In this document: piece by piece, positions 52,254-60,054 of the stretch
Numbering within the stretch: position 1 is the first letter of the stretch
How the letters are laid out: every line of letters starts with the position of its first letter
Assembly (NCBI GenBank): GCA_965200005.1
Contig: OZ241331.1
Span: 1,798,001 to 1,862,000, forward strand
DNA: 64,000 bases
DNA from: Aldehydirespirator sp965200005
Lineage (GTDB): Bacteria; Actinomycetota; Acidimicrobiia; Acidimicrobiales; Aldehydirespiratoraceae
Reading direction: 5' to 3'
Position numbers and translations under genes: made by a program
Notes under the pieces: generated by a model
Told to the model about the DNA's origin: nothing
The model's database searches: none
The model's input: only the letters and a program-made list of their open reading frames with translations

Positions 52254-52865
52254 GTGCCAGCGGTTGCGGATCGGGTGGGTGTCTTTGGCGGCACGTTCGA
52301 TCCTCCCCACTTCGGGCACCTCGCTGCGGCGCTTGAGGTTCGCCATGTGCTCGGTCTAGCGAAGGTGCTCATGGTCGTGGCTAACGATCCCTGGCAGAAG
52401 TCGATGTGCGAGTTGGTCACCCCCGCTGAGCTGCGCCTCGAAATGTTGCGTGCTGCCGTTTCGGGAATCGAGGGTCTTGAAGCAAGCGCCACGGAGATTG
52501 TCCGCGGTGGCAGCAGTTACACGGTTGACACCCTGGCGCAGCTACGTTCGGGTTGTCCTGATGCTGAGTTCTTGCTGATCGTGGGATCTGACGCGGCTGC
52601 TGGTCTTGACACGTGGAAGTACCCCGGCGAACTCCAGCGAATGGCAACAACGGTGGTGGCTCGCCGCGCTGGGCGAAACGACGAGTGCGCTCCTGATGGC
52701 TGGCCTGCGATCTACGTTGATGTTCCGGCGCTGGAGATCTCATCGAGTGATCTCCGCTACCGCTTCGCGCAGGGCCGACCAGCAGAGGCATTGGTGCCAG
52801 CGACCGTGATTGATGTCATTCGCTCCAGAGGCCTTTACGGCGTCCGCCAGTTCGCCACACTATGA
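52254..52865 (+). CDS. nadD: Nicotinate-nucleotide adenylyltransferase
   Basis: Makes nicotinic acid adenine dinucleotide, about 203 residues. The nucleotidyltransferase motif is VGVFGGTFDPPHFGHLAA and the second is EISSSDLRYRFAQGRP (SSxxR). The frame is open to GTG 52122, but that would add 44 unrelated residues; GTG 52254 begins just before the first strand and fits TACACT at 6 nt. The stop overlaps the next gene by 4 nt, in the order nadD, LCP-type gene, rsfS common in actinobacteria. Confidence 0.94.
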   Translation: MPAVADRVGVFGGTFDPPHFGHLAAALEVRHVLGLAKVLMVVANDPWQKSMCELVTPAELRLEMLRAAVSGIEGLEASATEIVRGGSSYTVDTLAQLRSGCPDAEFLLIVGSDAAAGLDTWKYPGELQRMATTVVARRAGRNDECAPDGWPAIYVDVPALEISSSDLRYRFAQGRPAEALVPATVIDVIRSRGLYGVRQFATL

Positions 52866-54157
52866 GTTCTGGCTCCGATGGGGTCGGCAGCACTGAGGCC
52901 GACGCTGATGGCACAGTTAGGTCGCGTAGGTCGCGGTTGTTCAGTTGGTGGTGGCGGAGCCGTCCCGCCCCTCGAGCACACAATTTCTGGCGCTTCGGAT
53001 ACCCAGCGATTGTTGTAGCGATGGCCGTGGCGGTCTTCTTGCTGGCGCAAGCGGGTGGCGGAGCTGTCCTGAACCGCGAAGTTGACGAGGTCTCTGAGTC
53101 AGTCGTCTACCAACCTGACGAACCGGGTTACCTCGAGCTGGTTGGCGCGACCCCCACGCTGCTTGTGCTGCATGTCGACTCTGGGCAACTCGTGGGTGTC
53201 ACGTTCATGGCTTCTACTGGCGTGGATTCCGGTGGGGGCATCGTGTTGTTGTCGTCTGACCTATTCGTGGCACCCGATCCTGCTAATCCCGACAGCGGAA
53301 AGATCCTTGCGGCTGCCTTTGCTGAAGAAGGTGCTACGGCGGTTCATCATCTCGTTGAGAGCGCTTTAGGTGTCGGCTTCGACGAAGTGGTGGAGCTATC
53401 AACCGATGACCTTGCTGCGGCTATGCGACCGGCTGAACCATTGCCGTACCTCTTTGTTGATGATCTCGTGGAGGTGTCATCCTCCGGTACGGCTCGGGTG
53501 ATCTATACGGCAGGCGCTGACCGGTTGCAAGCAAGTGACGCCGCTGCGGTTTTTGCGTTCCGCAACCCTGATGAAGCAGACGCCAACCGCCTGGAACGCC
53601 AGAGAGCACTTTGGGAGTCCTGGATTGGTGTGGTCAACCGTGCCGAGGATCCCAGCGAAGTGCTGCTGCCGTTTGAAGCGGGGCTGTTCCCTTACCTGCG
53701 GGCGTTTGCTGCCGGTACGACGGTGATCGAAGTGGCTGGAATGCAAGCGGTGGCGCTCGATCCGGGGTTGCCGCCCTTCTATGTGCTGACACGCGATCAG
53801 ATGGTGCAGTTGCATGCCCGGGTGCTTGAGTTGGTGCCGTGGCCCCGGAGTCCCGAGTCGTACTGGCGGCCTCGGGTGAAGTTGCTTGACGGGGTTGGCG
53901 ATCCGGCCTTGCGCTATGAACTCGCTTCGACTGTGATCTCATCGGGAGGTGTCATCCCGGTCATGGGTAATGCTGCTCAGTTCGGTGTGGCAGCCACCCA
54001 GTTCGCCTACCATCGCCCTGAACTCGTGACCGATCCGATCATCAACACCATCGCAGCCAACTTGGGTCTCGAGATGGCCTTAATCGAGCGTCCAGAGGGA
54101 GAGCCCGAACTGTCGGATGTAACTGTGACCGTTGGACTTGACCAGCTACAAGGGTGA
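52862..54157 (+). CDS. Membrane-anchored LCP-derived protein with LytR_C domain
   Basis: A 431-residue protein. A cytoplasmic basic N-terminus (~45 residues) and one membrane segment (IVVAMAVAVFLLAQAGGGAV) precede a domain resembling LytR-CpsA-Psr (LLVLHVDSGQLVGVTFMAST, DEVVELSTDDLAAAM). The C-terminal ~90 residues form a LytR_C domain (VKLLDGVGDPALRYELA, VIPVMGNAAQFGVAAT). The LCP signature SxPRD is replaced by LLSSDLFV, lacking the Arg, so glycopolymer ligase activity is doubtful. Overlaps of 4 nt on both sides lock it between nadD and rsfS. Confidence 0.75.
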   Translation: MSSGSDGVGSTEADADGTVRSRRSRLFSWWWRSRPAPRAHNFWRFGYPAIVVAMAVAVFLLAQAGGGAVLNREVDEVSESVVYQPDEPGYLELVGATPTLLVLHVDSGQLVGVTFMASTGVDSGGGIVLLSSDLFVAPDPANPDSGKILAAAFAEEGATAVHHLVESALGVGFDEVVELSTDDLAAAMRPAEPLPYLFVDDLVEVSSSGTARVIYTAGADRLQASDAAAVFAFRNPDEADANRLERQRALWESWIGVVNRAEDPSEVLLPFEAGLFPYLRAFAAGTTVIEVAGMQAVALDPGLPPFYVLTRDQMVQLHARVLELVPWPRSPESYWRPRVKLLDGVGDPALRYELASTVISSGGVIPVMGNAAQFGVAATQFAYHRPELVTDPIINTIAANLGLEMALIERPEGEPELSDVTVTVGLDQLQG

Positions 54158-54579
54158 TCAAACTGGGTGACGCACGCAATGGCCTTGCCGTCACGTCACC
54201 AGAAGGCGCAAGGCACTGGGCAATAGCCGCCGCAACAGCAGCCGACAACCTAAAGGGAGTCAACCCCCTGGTTGTTGATGTCGGTGACATCTTGGTGGTC
54301 ACCGACTACTTCGTGATCACACATGGGAACAACCCTCGGCAGGTGCGTGCCATCACTGAAGGTGTTGAGGAGGCACTTCACGTAGCGGGCGGCCCCGCGC
54401 CGTTAGCGATAGAGGGTTCCGATGAAGCTCAGTGGGTGCTGCTCGACTACGGATCGTTCGTAGTGCATGTCTTCGATGCCGAGCATCGAGACTTCTACCG
54501 CCTAGAAGAACTCTGGGGCGACTGCGATCGCCTGCGGTGGAGCCAACAATTACCGGAGTCAACTGTCGCGGACAGCTAA
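54154..54579 (+). CDS. rsfS: Ribosome silencing factor RsfS
   Basis: A 141-residue RsfS/Iojap protein that binds L14 and blocks subunit joining during starvation. Family marks are VVDVGDILVVTDYFVITHGNN, RQVRAITEGVEEAL and WVLLDYGSFVVHVFDAEHRDFYRLEELWGD. The GTG start overlaps the previous stop. It ends the nadD operon, followed by a hairpin. Confidence 0.96.
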   Translation: MIKLGDARNGLAVTSPEGARHWAIAAATAADNLKGVNPLVVDVGDILVVTDYFVITHGNNPRQVRAITEGVEEALHVAGGPAPLAIEGSDEAQWVLLDYGSFVVHVFDAEHRDFYRLEELWGDCDRLRWSQQLPESTVADS

Positions 54580-54593
54580 CCCTTCAGTGCAAC

Positions 54594-54609
54594 ATCGCGA
54601 CAGCGCGAT
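54594..54609. terminator. Possible bidirectional hairpin between rsfS and fumarase gene
   Basis: ATCGCG and CGCGAT form a 6-bp stem with loop ACAG between two convergent genes, extended by a bulged AACA/TGTT. The T run after it is short, so the call is tentative. Confidence 0.3.
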
Positions 54610-54611
54610 TG

Positions 54612-56249
54612 TTAGCGGCGGAGCTTGACCGGAGTGGAGACCTCTTCGAAGAAGTCGTTGCCTTTGTCGTCGATCACGATGAATGCGGGGAAGTCTTCGA
54701 CTTCGATGCGCCAGACAGCTTCCATGCCTAGTTCTTCAAAATCCAGCACTTCTACATTGTGGATCGAATCCTGAGCGAGACGGGCGGCTGGCCCCCCTAT
54801 CGAACCTAAGTAGAAGCCCCCGTGGCGCGCGCAGGCATCGACGACATCGCGGGAGCGGTTGCCTTTGGCGAGCATGACAAGCGAGGCGCCGTGGGACTGG
54901 AAAAGGTCGACGTATGAGTCCATGCGGCCTGCGGTGGTCGGGCCGAATGAGCCTGATGCATAGCCCTTTGGCGTCTTGGCGGGCCCGGCGTAATAGATCG
55001 GATGATTGCGCATGTAGTCAGGAAGTGGCTTGCCTTGATCAAGGTGTTGCTTGAGCCGGGCGTGGACGATGTCGCGACCGACTATGAGGGTGCCGGTTAG
55101 TGCCAAGCGAGTCTTGACCGGGTAGCGGTTGAGCTGTCCACGGATCTGGTCCATGGGCTTGTCAAGGTCAACCCGGACAACTTCATGGGATAGCTCGTCG
55201 CTGGTTGTCTCGGGCAGGAAGCGTGCCGGGTCGGTTTCAAGCTGTTCCAGGAACAAACCTTCGGCGGTGATCTTGGCTCGGGCTTGACGGTCCGCCGAGC
55301 AGCTAACGGCTATCCCGACAGGGTTGGATGCGCCATGGCGGGGCAGGCGTATCACCCTCACGTCATGGCAGAAGTACTTGCCACCGAACTGGGCTCCAAT
55401 CCCGAACTTGCGAGTCAACTCCAGGATCTTCTGCTCCCACTCAAGGTCTCGGAATCCGTGCCCGGATTGGGCGTTTCCACTTGTTGGGAGCGAGTCGAGG
55501 TATTTGGCGGAGGCGAGCTTGGCGGTCTTGAGGTTGTACTCCGCGGATGTGCCTCCAACGACGAGCGCTAGGTGATACGGCGGGCATGCAGCAGTGCCGA
55601 GCTTGCGCAGTGCCTCGTCGCAGAAATCAAGCAGCGAGCGCTCGTTGAGTAGCGCTTTGGTCTTCTGAAATAGGAATGATTTGTTGGCCGATCCTCCGCC
55701 TTTGGCCATGTAGAGTAGTTCGTAGCTGTTGCCCTTCTTGGAGTAGATCTCAATCTGTGCTGGCAGGTTGTTGGCCGTGTTGACCTCGTTGAACATGTCA
55801 AGTGGCGCAAGTTGCGAGTAGCGCAGGTTGGAGGTCTGATAGGTGTCGAAGATGCCTTGTGAGATGACTTCGGCGTCATCACAGAAGGTCACCACACGCT
55901 CACCTTTGCGACCCACAACAATGGCCGTGCCGGTGTCTTGGCACATCGGGAGCACTCCACCAGCAGCGATGTTGGCGTTGTGGAGCAGTTCTGTCGCTAC
56001 GAAGCGGTCGTTGGCTGACGATTCAGGGTCGCCGAGGATGTTGCGAAGTTGCTGCAGATGTTCGCTGCGAAGGTAGTGCGCGATGTCATACATCGCTTCG
56101 GCGGTGAGGTGTCGCAGTGCTTCGGGCTCCACCCGAAGAAACGTCTGCCCTTCGGCGTCAAAGGTTGAAACTCCTGCATCGCTGACTTGGCGATATTGAG
56201 TCGTGTCTGCGCCGAGCGGTAGAAGGTCTGAGTATGCGAAGTCAGCCAC
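54612..56249 (-). CDS. Class I fumarate hydratase
   Basis: Iron-sulphur fumarase of the TCA cycle, 545 residues, single-chain class I. Candidate cluster cysteines are in LPMCQDTGTA and AACPPYHLALVVGG, with VSCSADRQ as a third; the C-terminal beta domain contains GPTTAGRMDSYVDLFQ. GTG at 56249 gives MADFAYSDLLPLG. Many actinobacteria use the oxygen-stable class II FumC instead; only this form is visible here. Confidence 0.93.
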   Translation of the reverse strand: MADFAYSDLLPLGADTTQYRQVSDAGVSTFDAEGQTFLRVEPEALRHLTAEAMYDIAHYLRSEHLQQLRNILGDPESSANDRFVATELLHNANIAAGGVLPMCQDTGTAIVVGRKGERVVTFCDDAEVISQGIFDTYQTSNLRYSQLAPLDMFNEVNTANNLPAQIEIYSKKGNSYELLYMAKGGGSANKSFLFQKTKALLNERSLLDFCDEALRKLGTAACPPYHLALVVGGTSAEYNLKTAKLASAKYLDSLPTSGNAQSGHGFRDLEWEQKILELTRKFGIGAQFGGKYFCHDVRVIRLPRHGASNPVGIAVSCSADRQARAKITAEGLFLEQLETDPARFLPETTSDELSHEVVRVDLDKPMDQIRGQLNRYPVKTRLALTGTLIVGRDIVHARLKQHLDQGKPLPDYMRNHPIYYAGPAKTPKGYASGSFGPTTAGRMDSYVDLFQSHGASLVMLAKGNRSRDVVDACARHGGFYLGSIGGPAARLAQDSIHNVEVLDFEELGMEAVWRIEVEDFPAFIVIDDKGNDFFEEVSTPVKLRR

Positions 56250-56294
56250 GCGCTCTCGGCCTTACGATGTTGACGCCGAGTTGTGGCTGGCAAC

Positions 56295-56780
56295 TCAAGG
56301 TGTAGCCGGTGTTCCCGGGAAAGGTCCTGGATCGCCGGCATCACCAATCACCGGACGGTTCCATGAGGTGAGGTCGGAGATGCTGGAAGCAACCTCACGC
56401 CACTTCGAGGGATTCCATCCCTCGGCGCTCGCCGTGACCGAGCCGTCCTGCAATACGAGCACGAAGGCCGGAAGCTGCTCGAGTCCGAGCGCAGCGATTG
56501 CCTGGCGCTCTGGGTCGACGAACGTTAGCAACTCATCCGCGTATGGCCCCAGGAAACGTCTGGCATCTTCGGCCCCACAACCGATGATCCAACAGGTTCG
56601 ACAACCAGCGCCCTTGTAGGTGATCAAGATCCGCCGGGCCGTGTCCAAAATCCAGGAACTCTCATAGGTGTAAGGGTCGAGAACCACGGCAGCGATCGGG
56701 AATGTGGTGAGCCACTCCTCAAATGGTCGTGCCTGCGACCCGATCGGGGTCAGATCCACATCGAGAGCAACGCTGGTCAT
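56295..56780 (-). CDS. Thioredoxin-like fold hypothetical protein
   Basis: A 161-residue protein with no confident family. After YTYESSWILDTARRILITYKGAG it has CRTC at about residue 59, then ELLTFVDPERQ and EQLPAFVLVLQDGS (cis-Pro-like position), a pattern compatible with a thioredoxin-like fold. The C-terminal tail is Gly/Pro-rich. It is divergent from the gene at 56824 with only 43 nt between. A TAGCTT hexamer lies 9 nt before its ATG. Redox activity would be inference. Confidence 0.55.
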   Translation of the reverse strand: MTSVALDVDLTPIGSQARPFEEWLTTFPIAAVVLDPYTYESSWILDTARRILITYKGAGCRTCWIIGCGAEDARRFLGPYADELLTFVDPERQAIAALGLEQLPAFVLVLQDGSVTASAEGWNPSKWREVASSISDLTSWNRPVIGDAGDPGPFPGTPATP

Positions 56781-56811
56781 CGCTGTCCAAAGCTATCGCT
56801 TTGGTCTTACG

Positions 56812-56817
56812 TAACAT
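56812..56817 (+). promoter_or_regulatory. -10 hexamer TAACAT of the 56824 gene
   Basis: Ends 6 nt before GTG 56824. Confidence 0.5.
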
Positions 56818-56823
56818 CGGGGG

Positions 56824-57552
56824 GTGCATCCGATGGAGCGTCTGCGATATGTGGCTCGTGCGGGTGCAGTGCCTGTTGAACCGTTAGTCCGGGAAGCAGC
56901 CAAGGCGCTCCTGATGGTGGCACATGACCCTATGGCACTGCTCACAGCGTGCCGTCAACTGTTGGCAAGACGACCGGATTGCGGACCCCTGATGTGGCTT
57001 GCTTCAAAGATGGTCATCGCATCTGATGCTCGCCAGGCCGCGTTCCAGGCACTGCGGGAGCTGTCCCAGGATCGCACAGGTGCTGTGCTGGATCGTGTGC
57101 CGGCAGGGGCGTCTGTTCTGTCCGTCGGCTACAACGAAGCCATCTCCGACTTGTTCCGGGATAGGCCCGATCTGGCAAAGGTGCCCCGCGCCGAGCCTGC
57201 AGGACATGCGGTGGCTGTAACCGATGTTGTGTTGGTGTCTAGTGATTGTGTCGGGCCGCTTGAGGCGCTTGTTGATCAAGAAGCCATTGCGGTAGCTGAG
57301 GCGGCCCGGAACCTTGGAGTAGAGGTTTGGCTAGTCACGGGCGTTGGTCGGATCGTCCCGGCTCGTGTCTGGCGCGGAGTGCGAGCCCGGGTGTCCGGGG
57401 ATGATGGCTCGGCGCGCCATAGAACGACGATCTTGGATGTGAGTCGCCTGGTCACCCGCATCGCTACACCAAGAGGTCTTCGTGATCCTGCAATCGCCAC
57501 CTGCCAACCCGATTTCTCCTACGTCCCGTCACTGCTAGACCGCTCCCCGTGA
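56824..57552 (+). CDS. Remote IF2B/translation initiation factor 2B-like hypothetical protein
   Basis: A 242-residue protein. A helical N-terminal half is followed by alternating strands and helices (GASVLSVGYNEAISDLF, AVTDVVLVSSDCVGPL, NLGVEVWLVTGVGRIVPARVW), recalling the eIF-2B alpha/beta/delta and methylthioribose-1-phosphate isomerase fold. The key acidic residues of the isomerases cannot be located with confidence, so no reaction is proposed. GTG 56824 fits the upstream TAACAT. It is divergent from the thioredoxin-like gene. Confidence 0.5.
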   Translation: MHPMERLRYVARAGAVPVEPLVREAAKALLMVAHDPMALLTACRQLLARRPDCGPLMWLASKMVIASDARQAAFQALRELSQDRTGAVLDRVPAGASVLSVGYNEAISDLFRDRPDLAKVPRAEPAGHAVAVTDVVLVSSDCVGPLEALVDQEAIAVAEAARNLGVEVWLVTGVGRIVPARVWRGVRARVSGDDGSARHRTTILDVSRLVTRIATPRGLRDPAIATCQPDFSYVPSLLDRSP

Positions 57553-57554
57553 GT

Positions 57555-57584
57555 GTCGACAGTCTTCGAGTCGACAGTCTTCGA
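57555..57584. repeat. 15-bp tandem repeat, two copies
   Basis: GTCGACAGTCTTCGA occurs twice without a gap just after the stop of the IF2B-like gene. Confidence 0.95.
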
Positions 57585-57620
57585 TAGGCGTCGAACAACG
57601 TGATTCCGCCGAGCCCAAGG

Positions 57621-57640
57621 GCTGCGCAAGCTTGCGCAGC
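57621..57640. repeat. Perfect 20-bp palindrome
   Basis: GCTGCGCAAG is followed directly by its reverse complement. No T run follows, so an operator or cruciform site is as likely as a terminator. It lies 48 nt before the start of the downstream gene. Confidence 0.9.
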
Positions 57641-57688
57641 GACTGTGTGGGAAAGCTAGACACCTGACCTGTTTGAGGGAGGCTGATT

Positions 57689-59137
57689 GTGACTGGGTTA
57701 GATCGGTTTGAGGGTCGGCCGGGTGCGCGTGATGGCTATTGGCCGTCTGCGTGGCCCGCCGAGTGTGGTGGCAACCGGCGACAGAAAGCAGCAGTCGGTC
57801 GCCTAGATGCTGCTTCGGGTCGGGCGTCGGTGGTTACTCGGCGCGATGTCCGCTGGAACGTCATGTTCGTGCAGCGCGAGCCCGACGAGTGGTTTCTTGG
57901 CGGCACGATGCCTGCGTTTAGCGGCCCCGAGCCGTTCGGATGGGTGCAGCGACTGGACTTGAGCCGTGACGGAGAGTTGGCGCTTGAACCGGTGGCACGG
58001 TCACCGAAGTTGCCGTGCGGTAGTCACGTGTGGTGCGGATCGATCCTGGTACATGCCAACGGCGCCATTTACAGCATCAACGGCTCGTTCTTGCACAAGT
58101 TGGATCCCCACGACTTGTCGGTGCTGGCCGAACGCGAGTTGCCAGTCGATCGATCTCATAACGGGATGTTGGCTCTTCGTGACGGGACGATCCTGACCAA
58201 GGATTTGCGACTTGAGGGTCAGGGATGCACCACGCTGACCCGCCTTGAGCCTGAGTCGCTGGAGCTAGTGGGTGAGCCGTTGCAGTTGCTTGAAGGTTCG
58301 ATGGGGCGGATCGCCGCTGATGTTGTTGAACAGGATGGGGAACTGACGGAGCTTGTGTATGTGCCGGGCACAGAGCACTACTTCCGACTAACTGTTGGTG
58401 AACCTGGCACCGACGTTTGTGGTATCGGGCTGAACCTCGACAGCAGTTGGCGTCCCCGATACCGCAACCGTGGCGGTTCACACGGGATGTCTTGGGACTG
58501 TTCCCTCTCTGATGGTGACTGCTGGTTCATGGATTGCGGTGACATAAAGCCTGTGCGAGCCATTCACACAACTGAACCGAATGGTCGTTTTGCTGAGCCT
58601 CCAGGTAACCGGCTCTCGTGGCGGCTGCCTGCACCATGGTCGGGGGCGCAGCGGCTACTGCGTGTTGGCCTGTCTGACGACCGTGACTGCGATCACATTG
58701 AGCCGTTCGGAACTCCTGGCGGTGGGATCATCGCACCACCTGTGCATGTTCCTCGAGCGAACGCCAGCACGGGTATGGCCATCGCCTGGGACTCGGTCAA
58801 TGGCGGCCTCGCCGGTGTGGAGATAGCGGAGCGGAATGGCAACGGAGCAGTTGACCGTCGTGAGATGCGGGTGGCGTGGCACCTTGATGTGCGACCATCG
58901 ATGCAGCCAGTCGTGTTCCCCGAGTCGGGTGAACTTGTGATCAACGACTTCAGGGCTCCCGACGATGGTGGGCCGTCCTCGGACGACTTAGTGGTGGTGG
59001 ATGTCGGCACCGGAAGCCTCATTGATCGGGTTGCCACAGGATCAAGAGTCGCCAACGGAATGTTCCTCAGTGCCGCACCAAGTCGCAGGATCCTCTACGC
59101 CAGCACCACTGCCATCGCTCTCGCATCCTGGTCGTGA
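57689..59137 (+). CDS. Predicted beta-propeller hypothetical protein
   Basis: A 482-residue protein with no signal peptide that I can see. Repeated strand patterns, such as NGAIYSINGSFLHKLDPHDL, LSVLAERELP and LVVVDVGTGSLIDRVATG, suggest a PQQ- or SMP-30-like beta-propeller. It has conserved-looking His/Cys pairs (GSHVWCGS, GSHGMSWDCS) that might bind metal. GTG 57689 is preceded by a strong ribosome-binding sequence GAGGGAGG, unlike most genes here. Its last ~95 nt overlap the convergent PIN-domain gene. Function unknown. Confidence 0.65.
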   Translation: MTGLDRFEGRPGARDGYWPSAWPAECGGNRRQKAAVGRLDAASGRASVVTRRDVRWNVMFVQREPDEWFLGGTMPAFSGPEPFGWVQRLDLSRDGELALEPVARSPKLPCGSHVWCGSILVHANGAIYSINGSFLHKLDPHDLSVLAERELPVDRSHNGMLALRDGTILTKDLRLEGQGCTTLTRLEPESLELVGEPLQLLEGSMGRIAADVVEQDGELTELVYVPGTEHYFRLTVGEPGTDVCGIGLNLDSSWRPRYRNRGGSHGMSWDCSLSDGDCWFMDCGDIKPVRAIHTTEPNGRFAEPPGNRLSWRLPAPWSGAQRLLRVGLSDDRDCDHIEPFGTPGGGIIAPPVHVPRANASTGMAIAWDSVNGGLAGVEIAERNGNGAVDRREMRVAWHLDVRPSMQPVVFPESGELVINDFRAPDDGGPSSDDLVVVDVGTGSLIDRVATGSRVANGMFLSAAPSRRILYASTTAIALASWS

Positions 59138-59674
59138 ACTCCCGAGCAGTTGCCTGATGTCAACTAGCAGCGACTCGGGCGTCGCTTGATCGGCCATCAG
59201 GCGGCGGAATCCGACCCTCGACTTGTTGGAAGCTCGCGCCAGATCGCTGGGCTCTCGTAGGTCCTGGGCACCCCAGATTCGATCAGCACACAACAACTCG
59301 GGATCACCAGTCCATACAACGCCATCACAGGCAATGGTCGTCGCAGCTACATACGAGTCTGCGAACGACATGAAGTAGAACTGCCGCAACCAAGCCGCCG
59401 CCCGATGCAAAGACAGATCCGTCTCCACCAAATCCAACGATTCCAATAGCTCGGTGATGAAGGCCTGAACCACAATCACCGGATAGGTCCTTGCGACTAC
59501 GCTTTCGGCCTCGCCGAGAGTCGCCATCGAGATCTTTGACCGCTGAGGAACCCCTGAGAGAACTTCCTGGACCTCATCAGCAATCTGGCGTTTCCCCCGA
59601 ACGTGCTTCCTGATTATCCAAGTATCCAACACGACATCGGTCGCAGTAACTCCCACTTTAGCTGTCAAGGTCAA
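59042..59674 (-). CDS. PIN-domain ribonuclease toxin (VapC-like)
   Basis: A 210-residue reading frame whose first ~150 residues form a PIN domain: acidic residues in VVLDTWIIRK, LGEAESVV, SFADSYVAAT and VWTGDPEL occupy the expected catalytic positions. The start may be TTG 59674 or GTG 59656. The C-terminal ~35 residues overlap the antisense end of the propeller gene and look non-conserved, so the natural protein may be extended by read-through of an eroded stop. The antitoxin gene lies 23 nt upstream. Predicted target: RNA. Confidence 0.75.
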   Translation of the reverse strand: MTLTAKVGVTATDVVLDTWIIRKHVRGKRQIADEVQEVLSGVPQRSKISMATLGEAESVVARTYPVIVVQAFITELLESLDLVETDLSLHRAAAWLRQFYFMSFADSYVAATTIACDGVVWTGDPELLCADRIWGAQDLREPSDLARASNKSRVGFRRLMADQATPESLLVDIRQLLGSSRPGCESDGSGAGVEDPATWCGTEEHSVGDS

Positions 59675-59697
59675 TCCAGCAGATTGGGTTGAGAGCC

Positions 59698-59865
59698 TTA
59701 CGGGAGATCCAGCACTCTTCCACGTTCTTCGTAGCTGAGTTTGCGGAACCTCGGGAGCATGTTCTCCTCGCTAAGGAGTTCGGCGAGACGCTCCCATGCA
59801 CTCACTTGTCCATTGGTCTCCTCATCCGAGAGGCCGTGTGTTGAGCGGTCATCTGAATTAGTCAT
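59698..59865 (-). CDS. Antitoxin paired with PIN toxin
   Basis: A 55-residue acidic protein (MTNSDDRSTHGLSDEET; WERLAELLSEE; YEERGRVLDLP). The frame is open to 59898, but ATG 59865 lies exactly 6 nt after TACATT, so it is preferred. No DNA-binding motif is obvious in the short sequence. Order antitoxin-toxin with a 23-nt gap is typical of VapBC-like modules. Confidence 0.6.
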   Translation of the reverse strand: MTNSDDRSTHGLSDEETNGQVSAWERLAELLSEENMLPRFRKLSYEERGRVLDLP

Positions 59866-59871
59866 GACCTG

Positions 59872-59877
59872 AATGTA
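59872..59877 (-). promoter_or_regulatory. -10 hexamer TACATT of the antitoxin-toxin pair
   Basis: Reverse strand, 6 nt before ATG 59865; implies leaderless antitoxin mRNA. Confidence 0.5.
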
Positions 59878-60054
59878 ACCAATCATTGCTCCAGACAATA
59901 GTCAGATTCATCAAGTATCTACAAGATTCAACTGGTGGGCTGCTCAAGCAGTCGCTCGGCTCGTGTCTCGAGTTGCTCGCTGGTGCTCGCTTCCGGCGGG
60001 GAATCCGTACGAGTAGGCGAGACTTGACCATCGTGACAGTGTGGATCCTCGACT

